A stretch of DNA of 62,267 nt from Pseudoruegeria aquimaris (GTDB taxonomy: Bacteria > Pseudomonadota > Alphaproteobacteria > Rhodobacterales > Rhodobacteraceae). The notes below the pieces were generated by a model, which did not search any database, was not told the origin of the DNA, and saw only the letters and a list, made by a program, of their open reading frames with translations. The stretch is taken from assembly GCF_900172235.1 (NCBI RefSeq), contig NZ_FWFQ01000022.1, positions 1 through 62,267 on the forward strand, read 5' to 3'. This document shows positions 50,165 through 59,552 of the stretch, one piece after another. Each line of letters starts with the position of its first letter. Position 1 is the stretch's first letter. Position numbers and translations under genes: made by a program.

Positions 50165-52399
50165 ATGACCATGATTTCCACCAAGACCGAAGCACTGCGG
50201 GACAAAACCGGACGGTTCACGGGGCAGGGGGCGTTTGACATTGACGGCCCGGCGCTGACAACTCGGTTTACGCCGCTTACACAGGCGGATGGTGAATTGC
50301 GCGTTGCGCTGGAGGAGGCCGACGCCATTCTCGCCGGACCAGGTGAGGAACAGCCCGGTGTTCCTGCCGTCGTGTGCCGCGCCAGTCCCGGTGCCGGCAA
50401 GAGCCGGCTGGCGCGGATTTTGCTCGCCGAAAAGGCAAGGCGGGGCGAGAACTGCAACGTGTCTTTCCACCTGCCGACCCTCGCGCTGGCCGAGGAGGCA
50501 GCCGCCGAAGCCCTTGACCTCGGTCTGAAGGCACAGGCAATCCGCGGCCGCTCGGCGCCGCGCCCGGACGGGGCAGGCACCATGTGCGCCAAGGCCAACC
50601 TGGTCGAGCGCGCCAGCCGTCTGGGCATCGCGGTGCGGGAAAGTTTCTGCCGGCGCGTGGATGAGGACGGGGAGGAAAAGCGCTGTCCGCATTTTGACCA
50701 ATGCGCCTATCTCGCGCAGTTTCGAGCCGGGGCGACGCACAATTTCCTCGCCAACAGCTATCTTTCCCTGCCCGACCCAGTTGAAAAATGCGATTTGCGG
50801 ATCGTCGACGAAACGTTCTGGCAGCAATTCCTGTCGATCCGGGATGTTCCGGTGGCGTCCTTCACAGATCCGCGCACCTTCTTTCCGGCGACGATGGCAG
50901 GCGATCACGCCGACCTGCTGGACGCGGCGCGGCAGGTCGCGGCGGCGCTGATCGCGGGTACCTCTCCGCTGTCCCTGCCATTTTCCCACGCAGACTATGC
51001 GGCGTTTGCCGCTCTGGAGTGGCGGGGAAAGTCCCCTGATCCTACGCTTATGCCGGATCAATGCGGCATCCAGCAGGACAAGCTGTTGAAACAGGCAGAA
51101 GCCAACCACCACCAGGTGTCGCGCTTTGCCGCGATCTGGAAAGTGTTGGCCGAGGCCAGAGAGGCCGGTCTGGACGCAACCGAACGGCTGCGCTTGGTGT
51201 CGCATGACGACAGGCAACTTATCCGGGTGCTGAGGCGGAAACCGTTGCGCCATCAGCAGCCGATGCTGGTGCTCGACGCTGATGCTGATCCCGAGATCCT
51301 CTCGGTGCTTGGATGCAATATTCGCGACATCCACGACGTCACCCTGCGCCCGAACGCCATCGTGACGCAGCTTCACGACCGCCGGATGACGAATGGCAGC
51401 CTGCTGAGCAAGCCCGGGCTGCGCGAGACCTGGCGGCAGATCATCGCGCGCGAGGTGCTGACCGACCGCTTGGACCGCAACGGCGGGGTGCTGGTCGGCG
51501 CAACGCGCAAGGTCGTGCGCGCCTTCTTCGAGGATGCTGGGCATTGCTTCGAGGGCATGTCCGAGGAGGAAGTGTCGGCTTACATGCTGGAGATCAAGCT
51601 GCACGGCGCGCATTGGCTGTGGTTCGGTGGTCGTGCGCTCGGCTCGAACCGCTACAAGGACTGTTCCAGCGTCATCGTAATCGGCCGCGAGGAACTGCCG
51701 GTTTGCGCCTTGGAAGACCAGGCGCGGGCGCTCTGGGGCGATGCGCCCGGCGAGCCTCTCAACCTGCTTGCCCCGGACGCCGCCGGAAAAATCCGGATGC
51801 CCGAGGCGGTCGTTCATTACGAAATGACAGACGGGACCCCAAAAGCGGTGCTGGTGCCCTGCCACCCCGACCGCCGCGTCCGTCGGCTGCAGCTGCAGAG
51901 CCGCGAACTGGCGACCCGACAACTCATCGAACGTTTGCGCCTGGCGCGCTCATCCTACCCCAAGCGGGTGTTCATCGGTTGTAATATCCCGATTCTCGGC
52001 ATTCCGGTCGATAAGCTCGTTTCGTGGGCTGATATGCTGCCGGAAAGGGTGGAGGCAGCGATTGTCGACGGTCTGCTGGAAAAGGGCGGTATACGCCTTT
52101 CGGCCAGCGGCCTCGCAATAGATGCGCCGAGGATCTTTCCGAGTGTCGAAGCAGCGCGAACCTATCTGAAAAGGCAGAAAAAACTGCCACCAATCGCAGC
52201 CATGAACTTGGCCGGACGTGCTGCGTTCAATCGTGTTGTTTGGGTCAAAATCAAGCGCGACGTTCCGCATGCAAGGCACGAAGCTGCAGTTCTTCTGGCG
52301 AAAGGAGCAGCGCCGGAAAGGGCGGCAGATTTGCTCTGGGGGCCGCTGAAGTATTGCGAAACGCTGGATGGCAATGAAGGTGCGGCAGGCCAGCAGTGA
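50165..52399 (+). CDS. Large P-loop protein with clustered cysteines (helicase-like)
   Basis: 744 residues. Walker A ASPGAGKS (73-80), an acidic Walker B-like LRIVDE (211-216), and cysteines 141, 162, 174 and 180 between them, the placement seen in Fe-S helicases of the XPD/DinG superfamily. No complete helicase motif VI is identifiable by eye. The ATG at 50165 is chosen with AAGGA 9 bases upstream of the GTG-ATG. Divergent from the recombinases across a 226-bp gap. Probable nucleic-acid-dependent ATPase of a mobile element. Confidence 0.6.
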   Translation: MTMISTKTEALRDKTGRFTGQGAFDIDGPALTTRFTPLTQADGELRVALEEADAILAGPGEEQPGVPAVVCRASPGAGKSRLARILLAEKARRGENCNVSFHLPTLALAEEAAAEALDLGLKAQAIRGRSAPRPDGAGTMCAKANLVERASRLGIAVRESFCRRVDEDGEEKRCPHFDQCAYLAQFRAGATHNFLANSYLSLPDPVEKCDLRIVDETFWQQFLSIRDVPVASFTDPRTFFPATMAGDHADLLDAARQVAAALIAGTSPLSLPFSHADYAAFAALEWRGKSPDPTLMPDQCGIQQDKLLKQAEANHHQVSRFAAIWKVLAEAREAGLDATERLRLVSHDDRQLIRVLRRKPLRHQQPMLVLDADADPEILSVLGCNIRDIHDVTLRPNAIVTQLHDRRMTNGSLLSKPGLRETWRQIIAREVLTDRLDRNGGVLVGATRKVVRAFFEDAGHCFEGMSEEEVSAYMLEIKLHGAHWLWFGGRALGSNRYKDCSSVIVIGREELPVCALEDQARALWGDAPGEPLNLLAPDAAGKIRMPEAVVHYEMTDGTPKAVLVPCHPDRRVRRLQLQSRELATRQLIERLRLARSSYPKRVFIGCNIPILGIPVDKLVSWADMLPERVEAAIVDGLLEKGGIRLSASGLAIDAPRIFPSVEAARTYLKRQKKLPPIAAMNLAGRAAFNRVVWVKIKRDVPHARHEAAVLLAKGAAPERAADLLWGPLKYCETLDGNEGAAGQQ

Positions 52400-52687
52400 T
52401 GACATGAAGCACCGGGTAAAAAGCGTTGGTGTCGAGGTGAGTAAGCATCGGTCGGTGATGCAGATTCGTTCAAACGAACAAGTAGCTGACCGGCTTTGCC
52501 TTTTTTGCCATGTTCTCGGGTTTGAATCCCCCCCCAAAAAAAACTTTTTTTGTTTTGAGAAGATGAACCCATTTCATTCCTGCAGCGACAAGGGGCTTCG
52601 GCCAGTTGCGGCACCGGGCGATCAGCCTGGAACTGAAATCAACACGCTTTCTCAAAAGTAGAGGAAGCCAAATCAAAAGGATTGAAT

Positions 52688-52963
52688 ATGAGCAACATCA
52701 CCAACAACCTCGAGCTCGAAAATGCCCGCATTGTCGACGACGCGTTCGTTCAAGCCGATTTCAGAGCGACCATCGATGGCAGCGACAAAAACCTTTTGGT
52801 GGAAGCCGAATTGGTTCCGGGCTCGAACTCTGTCAATATCGACAAGGCGACTTGGTCCGCATCCGGCGAATGTGCAATGGACTTCGTGGCAAGGCACTAC
52901 GACGCGATCCAGCCGATGTTGAAGACCATGCTTTCCGAAACCCCTGCGTCAGATCTTGCCTGA
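52688..52963 (+). CDS. Small hypothetical protein
   Basis: 91 residues, acidic (MSNITNNLELENARIVDDAFVQ...). Well-placed AAAGG 7 bases before the ATG. No membrane segment. It follows the ATPase gene by ~290 bp, a gap containing a C8/A8/T7 homopolymer tract around 52530-52556. No family recognised. Confidence 0.5.
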   Translation: MSNITNNLELENARIVDDAFVQADFRATIDGSDKNLLVEAELVPGSNSVNIDKATWSASGECAMDFVARHYDAIQPMLKTMLSETPASDLA

Positions 52964-53117
52964 GTATTGGGGGAAAGACGTGAAGCGCAATTCCAAGGCC
53001 ACTTGCCGCAGCGCTGCACCTTCGATCCGAAAACCAAAACTGTCAGATCTCGGCGATGTCCGGGATCTGATGACCCTTCGGTTTCGCCCGTCCTGCCGTG
53101 CAGGGTCGGCTCACTTG

Positions 53118-53372
53118 ATGACCGTTTCGGAACTGTCAGAGGCGATCAGGGAAATCGAAGCGCGCGTGAAAGCAAACCCAAAGACGCCAAATGTCAGGGA
53201 TTGCCTTGCACGTTTCCACGCAGAGCTAAACCGCCGCAAGACCGAGACGCACGAAGACCGGGTGTGGCGGATGAAATCTCGCCTGGCCTGGGAGTTTGCC
53301 CAGGAAAAAATCGAAGCGGCGCAGAAGCGGCCCGACAGCTATTGCGCGCAAAAACCGGCGCAACGATACTGA
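53118..53372 (+). CDS. Small hypothetical protein
   Basis: 84 residues, basic and helical (VSELSEAIREIEARVKANPK, EDRVWRMKSRLAWEFAQEKIEAA). The ATG at 53118 is preferred, since the upstream extension from 52956 is atypical in composition. Weak ribosome-binding site. No family recognised. Confidence 0.4.
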   Translation: MTVSELSEAIREIEARVKANPKTPNVRDCLARFHAELNRRKTETHEDRVWRMKSRLAWEFAQEKIEAAQKRPDSYCAQKPAQRY

Positions 53373-53437
53373 TCCGCCCCGCACACGCGGGGACAGATCA
53401 CAGATCAAAGACCGCTTCAGGCCGCCCTGGGGCGGGT

Positions 53438-54664
53438 CTATTGCCCCATGCAGGCCATGTGCCGCGCGCCCTGGCAGGCCAGGCTGCGGATGCTCCAGGT
53501 GCTTTTGACATAGGCAAGGATCGAGTCGATCTCCTCGTCGCTCAGCACCTCTTGCCATGCGGCCATGCGCTCGTTGCGGGGCGAGCCTTTATGGATCGTG
53601 GCGCGCAGGCCGGCATCCGAATGGTGCCAGGCGTGCATCGCGTCGTTGAGCGCGGGCGCTTTGAAGCCGAACTCGTCGCGGGCCTCGGGGTCGTCGGGGG
53701 CCTCGCCGATGCCGCCAGCGCCGTGGCACGAGGCGCAGTTGTCATCATACAGCACCTTGCCCGCGGCGATCCGGTCCGGCGTGGCCAGATCGCTGCCTTC
53801 GAAGCTGATCCAGGTTGCCCCGCCATCGCGGCTGAGCAGGATTGCCCCGGTATCGGCCACGGCATAGAGCGTTTCGGGCGAGGAGGGATCCTCGATCAGG
53901 GCCCGCAGGAAACGGTCCTGGAAGCCGGTGCCGACCACCTGCCAGTCAAGCGTTTCCTCATCGGCCATGACAAGGCCGGTGCGATAGATGAACGCGGCGA
54001 CGCGCCCGCCCGACAGGCTGGTGACGACGGTTACAGGGGCGTCGCCGGGATAGCTTTGCTGCCAGCTCTGGCCATTGTCTTCGCTGACCATCAGACCACC
54101 CACGGTGGCGGCAAAGATCCGCGACGGGCTGGTGCCTGACAGCGCCACGGCGAGGGTTTCCTCGGGCGTGGTCGCAAGCGGTTCCCAGCTGAGGCCGCCA
54201 TTGGCGCTCAGTTGGATCGTCTTGTCGATGCCTGCCATTCGGTCGCCGTCCAGCCGGCTGATCGAGAGCGAGGTCAGCTTGGTCCCGGTCTCGCCCTGGG
54301 TGCCGGGGGTGGCTGTCCAGCGTGCCTGCTCCGGATCGAAAGTCAGCAGCCCAGCCGAAGCCCCGTCCGCGTCGATACCGTTCAGGAGCAGACGAGCGGG
54401 GTCATTCGGGTCGGTGGCGATGCCGGTGATGGCGGCGCGAGGGGGCGTGATGACCTGGGCCATGCCGTCGGGCGTGGCGCGCAGCAGGCCGTAGCCCGTG
54501 CCCAGCAACAGGGCGCCGTCGCCGGCCGGGTCGACCGCCAGACTGAACACGGATTGCACACGGTCAAGCGGCGCGCTTGTCTGCTCTTGCGCTTCCGCTT
54601 TGCTCGTGACGGTCGCTGCCAACAACATCAAGGCCGCCAAGGCCGTTCCGGATTTGCCAATCAT
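53438..54664 (-). CDS. Exported beta-propeller/cytochrome c fusion
   Basis: 408 residues with a signal peptide (ALAALMLLAATVTSKAEA). N-terminal ~280 residues form BNR/sialidase-type propeller repeats (SEDNGQSWQQSYPG, LSRDGGATWISFEG). The C-terminus is a class I cytochrome c with CASCH (~315-319) and RMAAWQEVLSDEEIDSILAYVKSTW, ending in a Cys-containing tail (LACQGARHMACMGQ). An exported haem protein with a built-in propeller; partner unknown. The cytochrome part resembles the one at 15768. Confidence 0.8.
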   Translation of the reverse strand: MIGKSGTALAALMLLAATVTSKAEAQEQTSAPLDRVQSVFSLAVDPAGDGALLLGTGYGLLRATPDGMAQVITPPRAAITGIATDPNDPARLLLNGIDADGASAGLLTFDPEQARWTATPGTQGETGTKLTSLSISRLDGDRMAGIDKTIQLSANGGLSWEPLATTPEETLAVALSGTSPSRIFAATVGGLMVSEDNGQSWQQSYPGDAPVTVVTSLSGGRVAAFIYRTGLVMADEETLDWQVVGTGFQDRFLRALIEDPSSPETLYAVADTGAILLSRDGGATWISFEGSDLATPDRIAAGKVLYDDNCASCHGAGGIGEAPDDPEARDEFGFKAPALNDAMHAWHHSDAGLRATIHKGSPRNERMAAWQEVLSDEEIDSILAYVKSTWSIRSLACQGARHMACMGQ

Positions 54665-54899
54665 GATCTGCCTTCCTTGCGATTGACCGCGCGTGTTTGT
54701 CCGTCCGAGTGCCACCCGCCGCAGCCGGCTTCAACACGTTTTCTGTATCAATTGGTAACGGCCACAAGGCATCTGAGGCCCGGTCGATACCCAGCGGGCC
54801 GACATGCCGGGCCAGTTCCGGATGCAGCCGTCGGTTTCCGGGGCAGAGCGGCACGGCCGCCGCTGTGGTCTTCGTCTCGACCGGGCGGCGACTGCGCGC

Positions 54900-55287
54900 C
54901 TGCAATAGGAGGGGATCAGGCGGTAAAGCTTCCTCATCGGCGAGGATTTGGCCGTAGAGATCGACCACCTCGGCCTTGGAGATCGACGGGCAGCCGGCGC
55001 AGTTGTTGCGGACCGTGTCAAAGTCGATCTTCTCAAAGCGCGACCGCAGCAGGGTGGCATCACCCGTGGCGCGCAAGAAGTAATGCGAGTTCGCGCTGTC
55101 GGCCTTGTCGACGGGCTTGATGCGGCCGGCATTGGGCCGACCCGTTGCAAGGCGAAATCAGCCTCGTGCCGCTTGCAGAAGATGAAATCGGCATGCGTGG
55201 TCGCCTTGGGCCTCAGCAGTCGCGGGCAACGGGCGGTGAAGTGTAGAACTGGTCGAGAATGCGGGCGGTCGATCGGGTGTTGGTCAC
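54900..55287 (-). pseudogene. Decayed gene, possible DNA-methyltransferase-type remnant
   Basis: A GTG at 55287 with AGGAG upstream starts TNTRSTARILDQFYTSPPVARDC then stops. Downstream, in another frame, GRIKPVDKADSANSHYFLRA and NNCAGCPSISKAEVVDLYGQ look like the end of the same type of protein. I associate this pattern with alphaproteobacterial SAM-dependent/site-specific methyltransferase-like genes, from memory only. Internal deletion plus frameshift. Confidence 0.45.
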
Positions 55288-55607
55288 GAATGGTCTCCTG
55301 CGTGTTACGCGCTGGAGATCGGTTCGTTCTGGAAAACCCGGAAACGGATTTGGGTGAGATAATAGTTAATAAAAACGGAGTTTTGTCGCGTTCTGTAAAG
55401 AAATTTTTGAAAAGCGCCGGGCGCGACTGGGCCGGGCTCGGGTGGGTAGAAGACCGAATACCCCGCCCGAACAAAACACCTGCGGGCGGGTCATGCCTTG
55501 TGGGGCGCCATCTCTTGCCGAAACAGCGCCCGCGGTTCAGCGCCTCTCAAAAGCTGCGACCGGCCGCCACGGAATTCCTTTTCGGGGAATGTGCGTGCAC
55601 AACCGCG

Positions 55608-56051
55608 TCAGGCGCAGAGCTCAATGATCGCGCCGGTCTTGGTGGTGACCAGCCGGGATGAGTCCAGCAGTTCTTCGCGAAACCGCGCCATGTCGAACTG
55701 GGGGTCCTCCCAGTCCGCGGTTCCGACTTCCTGGGCCGTTTTGAGGCTTTCCCATACGAACTGGTCGATGTCGTCGTGGGTCATCGAGTTCTGCAGTTCC
55801 TCATGGATTTCGTGAATGTCCAGGTCGGTTTTCGCCTGAAAGACGGCGTCGATCTGGTCATCTCCGTATTCCGCGACCAGAGCGAGATAGGTGAAGGTGT
55901 CGTAGCTGATCTTGTCAGCCGCATCGCTTGCTTCCTGGAGGTGCCTCTCCAGAGCGGGGATCGTGCCACGATCAATCTCGCCAATGAGCTCGTAAAGGGT
56001 GTTGGCGGTTTCATTGATCTTCTTGATCAGCGCTTTGATGTCTGTGGTCAT
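55608..56051 (-). CDS. Acidic helical protein of unknown function
   Basis: 147 residues, highly acidic (IHEIHEELQNSMTHDDIDQF, WEDPQFDMARFREELLDSS), two amphipathic helices at the N-terminus (ALIKKINETANTLYELIGEI). The ATG at 56051 has AAGGACAC upstream. Lower GC than neighbours. Separated from the pseudogene by ~320 bp with no coding signal. No family recognised. Confidence 0.55.
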   Translation of the reverse strand: MTTDIKALIKKINETANTLYELIGEIDRGTIPALERHLQEASDAADKISYDTFTYLALVAEYGDDQIDAVFQAKTDLDIHEIHEELQNSMTHDDIDQFVWESLKTAQEVGTADWEDPQFDMARFREELLDSSRLVTTKTGAIIELCA

Positions 56052-56555
56052 GATGCGTGTGTCCTTGTGAAATGGTTGCTTGGCCTGCTGGCGAAGGGAA
56101 TGTGGTATCGCCGAGGGCGACGGAAAACCTTTCTTGCGCGTGCGTACACACTGGCGCAGGAGGAAGAATTCAGCGTGGTATTCGATGGTTGTTCTGGGTT
56201 GAATTGGGTTGGCGCGGCGGCGGTGCCGTCCGTCTCGAACGCTGTCACCTCCAATAGGGTCCTAAGTCCACGGTATGGTCGCATTCGGGTGCCGATCCCG
56301 GCTGTCTCATCTGGGCGCAACTTCGGCCAAAGACTCTTACCGTGTGGCTAAAATTTAACATAATCTCTATTACGAGTGCTTTGGCTGTAGCCACAACGCA
56401 GGAGTGTCAACAAAGGCGCCTGCGGGTTAAACCACGGCATTCACCTTCATTTTGACCAGATCTGAGCGCCACGCGTGCTGCAATTCGGCGCCTCATCAAG
56501 CTGTGATCCCGTGCTACAAGGTCGCAAGGCGTTTTGGAACAACGAGGAAGCAAAA
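56052..56555. other. Intergenic region before the ion-channel gene
   Basis: About 500 bp, AT-richer in places (56340-56400), no convincing ORF. Probably holds promoters for the two divergent genes. I see no dyad like those upstream of the copper genes. Confidence 0.4.
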
Positions 56556-57026
56556 ATGCTGATCGCGGTAATCGCAGCTGTGCTGCTCGTCGTGGCAACG
56601 ACCACGCTGCACCTGACTACCCTGCGCTGGCTGTCCGGACAGACGGCCGCGATACCCATGAGGCCCACGACGCGGGTCCTCGTGATAGTCTTGGTGATGT
56701 TCGCGGCGCATCTGGGCGAGGTGGCGCTTTACGCCCTCGCCTACGGGCTGGGGGATCAGGTTTTGGCGATTGGCAGCTTCGGAGGCGTCCCGACCCGTGA
56801 GCCGCTGGATTACTTCTACTTCTCGGTGGTCAGCTTCACGTCGCTGGGCATCGGCGAGGTCTTTCCGCACGGCCACCTGCGCTTTCTTACCGGGGTAGAG
56901 GCGCTGAACGGGCTGCTGCTGATCGCGTGGTCGGCGTCGTTCCTGTTCGCCGCCATGTGCCGGCTGTGGGATTGGCAACCTTTCGCAACTCTCAAGGACA
57001 AGGAAACCCCTGATCGGGCGGATTGA
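56556..57026 (+). CDS. Two-helix ion channel protein (K+ channel pore-like)
   Basis: 156 residues. Membrane helices ~1-20, ~42-65 and ~120-142; a pore-loop-like SVVSFTSLGIGEVFPHG (~89-105), a variant of the T(V/I)GYGD filter with G-I-G-E. This matches the ion-channel-2 type seen in small bacterial membrane proteins; selectivity is uncertain because the Tyr-Gly-Asp is replaced. The ATG at 56556 follows GAGGAAG. Convergent with the phosphoketolase-family gene. Confidence 0.65.
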   Translation: MLIAVIAAVLLVVATTTLHLTTLRWLSGQTAAIPMRPTTRVLVIVLVMFAAHLGEVALYALAYGLGDQVLAIGSFGGVPTREPLDYFYFSVVSFTSLGIGEVFPHGHLRFLTGVEALNGLLLIAWSASFLFAAMCRLWDWQPFATLKDKETPDRAD

Positions 57027-57043
57027 CTTCGTGCCCTGCCCCC

Positions 57044-59470
57044 TCAGGCCCGCCAGAGCACTGACGGCGGGCCGTCGCCTGCGACCGCGGCCATTTCGGC
57101 AGGCGACAGGACGTCATTTGCCGGGCGCGCCAGCAGGTCGGCGGCCTCGGCCACGACATGCGCCCAGGTTGTCCGGTTGGCAAACAGCATCCCGTTGAGA
57201 TCGAGCGTTCCGCCGTGGTTGATGAACCCCAGCGCGCGGGTGGTCCGGGGGCCGCTGTCAATGCGCCGCAAGGCCCCCAGGAACGGGCCGGGCCGGGTAT
57301 GGGTGACGAACAGGCGGGGCCTGTCGGGCGGGAACAGGTCATTCAGTTTCGCGTCGCCCAGAACGTAATCCGCCTCGCGCGCGTCGCGCGGTGCGCGCAG
57401 TCGGCCCGGCTCGACGAGATACAGCAACGCGCAGTTCACGCCGCCCTGCTCCAGCCGCTCTCGTGCTTTCTGGCAGACGCCCAACTGATAGGCGCCAGTT
57501 GCCGAGAGAAGGATATCCGCCTGCGCGGGATCTCCGGCCAGCACCGCGGCGCCGTCGGTCAGCACCTGCCCGGCCTGGGCCGCGGTCAAGGCATTGGCGA
57601 CCGGCTGTTTCGGCACCACCATGACCACGAGCCGCCCGTGGCTGCGATAGGCCCGCGACAGGGCCGCCGCCGTGCTGGTGGCGTCGGCCGGGAACAGCAC
57701 CGACACCGCGTCGGCCATTTCCCCCAGCAGAACCTCGGGAAGGGTCGTGTCCTGGTGCGAGATCTCGTTCTTGGCGTTTTCCCACGCGTGCGAGGTCAGC
57801 ACGATCGGCACCGACAGCCAGCCGGGCGGGCGGCCAGCGGCCGCCAGTTGCCGGGCAAAGGTGATTTCCTGGCGGATCGCGCCCAGCATCTTGGGGGCGA
57901 AGGCCTCGTAGGTCACGACCAGGTTGATGCCGCCCTTGTTGCCGAGCGCGGCGCAGACCACGGCCTCTTCGTTGAGCGCGGTGATGACGCCGCCGGTGCG
58001 GGATTCGGCGATCCCCGGCTCGGGATCGAGGACGCGGTGCTTCAGCGTGTCCAGCGTCTCGTCCAAGCGGTTGCTGCGCAGCTCGTCCGGGTTTCCCACC
58101 CTTGGCCGCAGGTGGGGATTCGTCCCGACGATGGCGCAGAACTGGCGATCCAACGCTGCCATCGGCGAAACCATCTCGCCCGTCGGATACTCGGCGACAA
58201 CCGGAATTTCCGGGGGCGCGATCCGGCGGGTCGCCAGCGGATGATCCCGCTCTTTCGGCCGGTTCTGCCGCTCATGCGTGGCCAGTTCCGCCACCGCCTC
58301 GCGCAGCGCCTGTTCCGGCATGTGCAGGCGACGGGCGCCCTCGTTGAACAGGCGGCGGCTGTCTGCGTCGGTCGCGGGGGTCGCGGGCAGCGGCAGGTTG
58401 TGCGCCCGGTTGGTGCCCGCGCCGGGAAAGCCGTAGCCCTTGATCGTCTCGGCGATGCCATAGCCCAGCCTTTCCTGCGACAACGCCCCGGCTTCGATGG
58501 CGTGGATGCCCCACAGGATGCTGGCCGGGTCACGCCCGTCCAGCCCGATGGGGTCGAACCCGTTCAGGCGCAGGTGATGGTCCAGCCAGCGCTCGCCGCC
58601 CTGTTGCGCGATCTGCGTCCGCTGCTCGATGCGGCGGCCGTTGAGGATCATGATCGGCGCCACCAGTCCGCTGTCCTCGGCCCGCCACCAGCGCGGTGCC
58701 CAGTCGCTGCCGCGCTGCTCCTCGAAGGCGCCGTCGCTGAGAAAGGTCACCAGACGCTCGCCCTTGAGCGGCGCGTGCACATAGTGCAGCTCTGCAAAGC
58801 CGAGATAGCCGCCCTCCTGCGTGCCGCCGGCGGTGTTGGCGTTGACATGCGAGCCCAGCGGAGAGACCTGCGTGCCATCAGGGCCGACCTCGCAGGAATA
58901 GAAATCTGACACGAAGCGCGTAAGGCCCTCGTCGGAAAGATCGTAGCGCGAGGCATGCGCGGGCGTCATGTTGTCCACCAGCAGGTTGACCGCGTCGATC
59001 GCCGCGACGCAATGGCCCTGCCCCATCATCCAGCTGCGGGTGTGACCGTCGAGCGCGTTGAGGGTCAGGTAGGCGACATAGGCCGGCACCATGTTCAGCG
59101 ACCCGCCGGTGTGTCCCTGAGGGTTGGCCTTGAACGCGTCCGCATCCAGCGCCGCGCCGTCCAGCCGCACGCTTTTGGCATAGGTCATATGCGCCACCAG
59201 CCACATGCCGGCATTGGCAAGAGTGTCGGCGGCGCGCAGCCTGCGATAGCCGGTCTCTGTATCCGGCAGGTTTCCCGCCTCGACCAGCGCCCGGACCATC
59301 TCGTGTATCCTGACCTGCGTAAGGTCATCGTGGCGGATGACGCCGCGGCCCGCGGCCCAAACGGCGAAGGCGGTATCCTGCTGGCGGAGTTCTTCGGCGT
59401 GCCGGGCGATCTCGTGACGGTTTGGCGCGGACAAGTCGTCGCAAGTACCGCATGTGATGAATTTCCGCAT
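57044..59470 (-). CDS. Phosphoketolase-family TPP enzyme (xylulose-5-P 3-epimerase-like)
   Basis: 808 residues. TPP-dependent fold related to phosphoketolase/transketolase: HTGGSLNMVPAYVAYLTLNA (~100-119), GQGHCVAAIDAVN, GSHVNANTAGGTQEGGYLG, then the second half with VTALNEEAVVCAALGNKGGI and SHAWENAKNEISHQDTT. Proteins of this size and pattern are annotated as xylulose-5-phosphate 3-epimerases; I cannot distinguish this from phosphoketolase activity. Start MRKFITC at 59470. Links pentose phosphates to the PRPP/phosphorylase genes upstream. Confidence 0.75.
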   Translation of the reverse strand: MRKFITCGTCDDLSAPNRHEIARHAEELRQQDTAFAVWAAGRGVIRHDDLTQVRIHEMVRALVEAGNLPDTETGYRRLRAADTLANAGMWLVAHMTYAKSVRLDGAALDADAFKANPQGHTGGSLNMVPAYVAYLTLNALDGHTRSWMMGQGHCVAAIDAVNLLVDNMTPAHASRYDLSDEGLTRFVSDFYSCEVGPDGTQVSPLGSHVNANTAGGTQEGGYLGFAELHYVHAPLKGERLVTFLSDGAFEEQRGSDWAPRWWRAEDSGLVAPIMILNGRRIEQRTQIAQQGGERWLDHHLRLNGFDPIGLDGRDPASILWGIHAIEAGALSQERLGYGIAETIKGYGFPGAGTNRAHNLPLPATPATDADSRRLFNEGARRLHMPEQALREAVAELATHERQNRPKERDHPLATRRIAPPEIPVVAEYPTGEMVSPMAALDRQFCAIVGTNPHLRPRVGNPDELRSNRLDETLDTLKHRVLDPEPGIAESRTGGVITALNEEAVVCAALGNKGGINLVVTYEAFAPKMLGAIRQEITFARQLAAAGRPPGWLSVPIVLTSHAWENAKNEISHQDTTLPEVLLGEMADAVSVLFPADATSTAAALSRAYRSHGRLVVMVVPKQPVANALTAAQAGQVLTDGAAVLAGDPAQADILLSATGAYQLGVCQKARERLEQGGVNCALLYLVEPGRLRAPRDAREADYVLGDAKLNDLFPPDRPRLFVTHTRPGPFLGALRRIDSGPRTTRALGFINHGGTLDLNGMLFANRTTWAHVVAEAADLLARPANDVLSPAEMAAVAGDGPPSVLWRA

Positions 59471-59552
59471 CGTCGAATTCCTGTCGAATTGGCGCGCATT
59501 CCGGCCGCAGGCCGGTTGGCCGCGCTGCATGTTACCTTTTTCGCTCCGCGCC

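Noticed and set aside
50093..51922. 609-residue minus-strand ORF
   Set aside because: Antisense to the P-loop gene, which carries Walker motifs and a ribosome-binding site.
52512..52545. T-arm-like GGGTTTGAATCCC, considered as a tRNA 3' end or attachment site
   Set aside because: Only 3 base pairs form, the loop lacks the conserved C, and no anticodon or acceptor arm is present.
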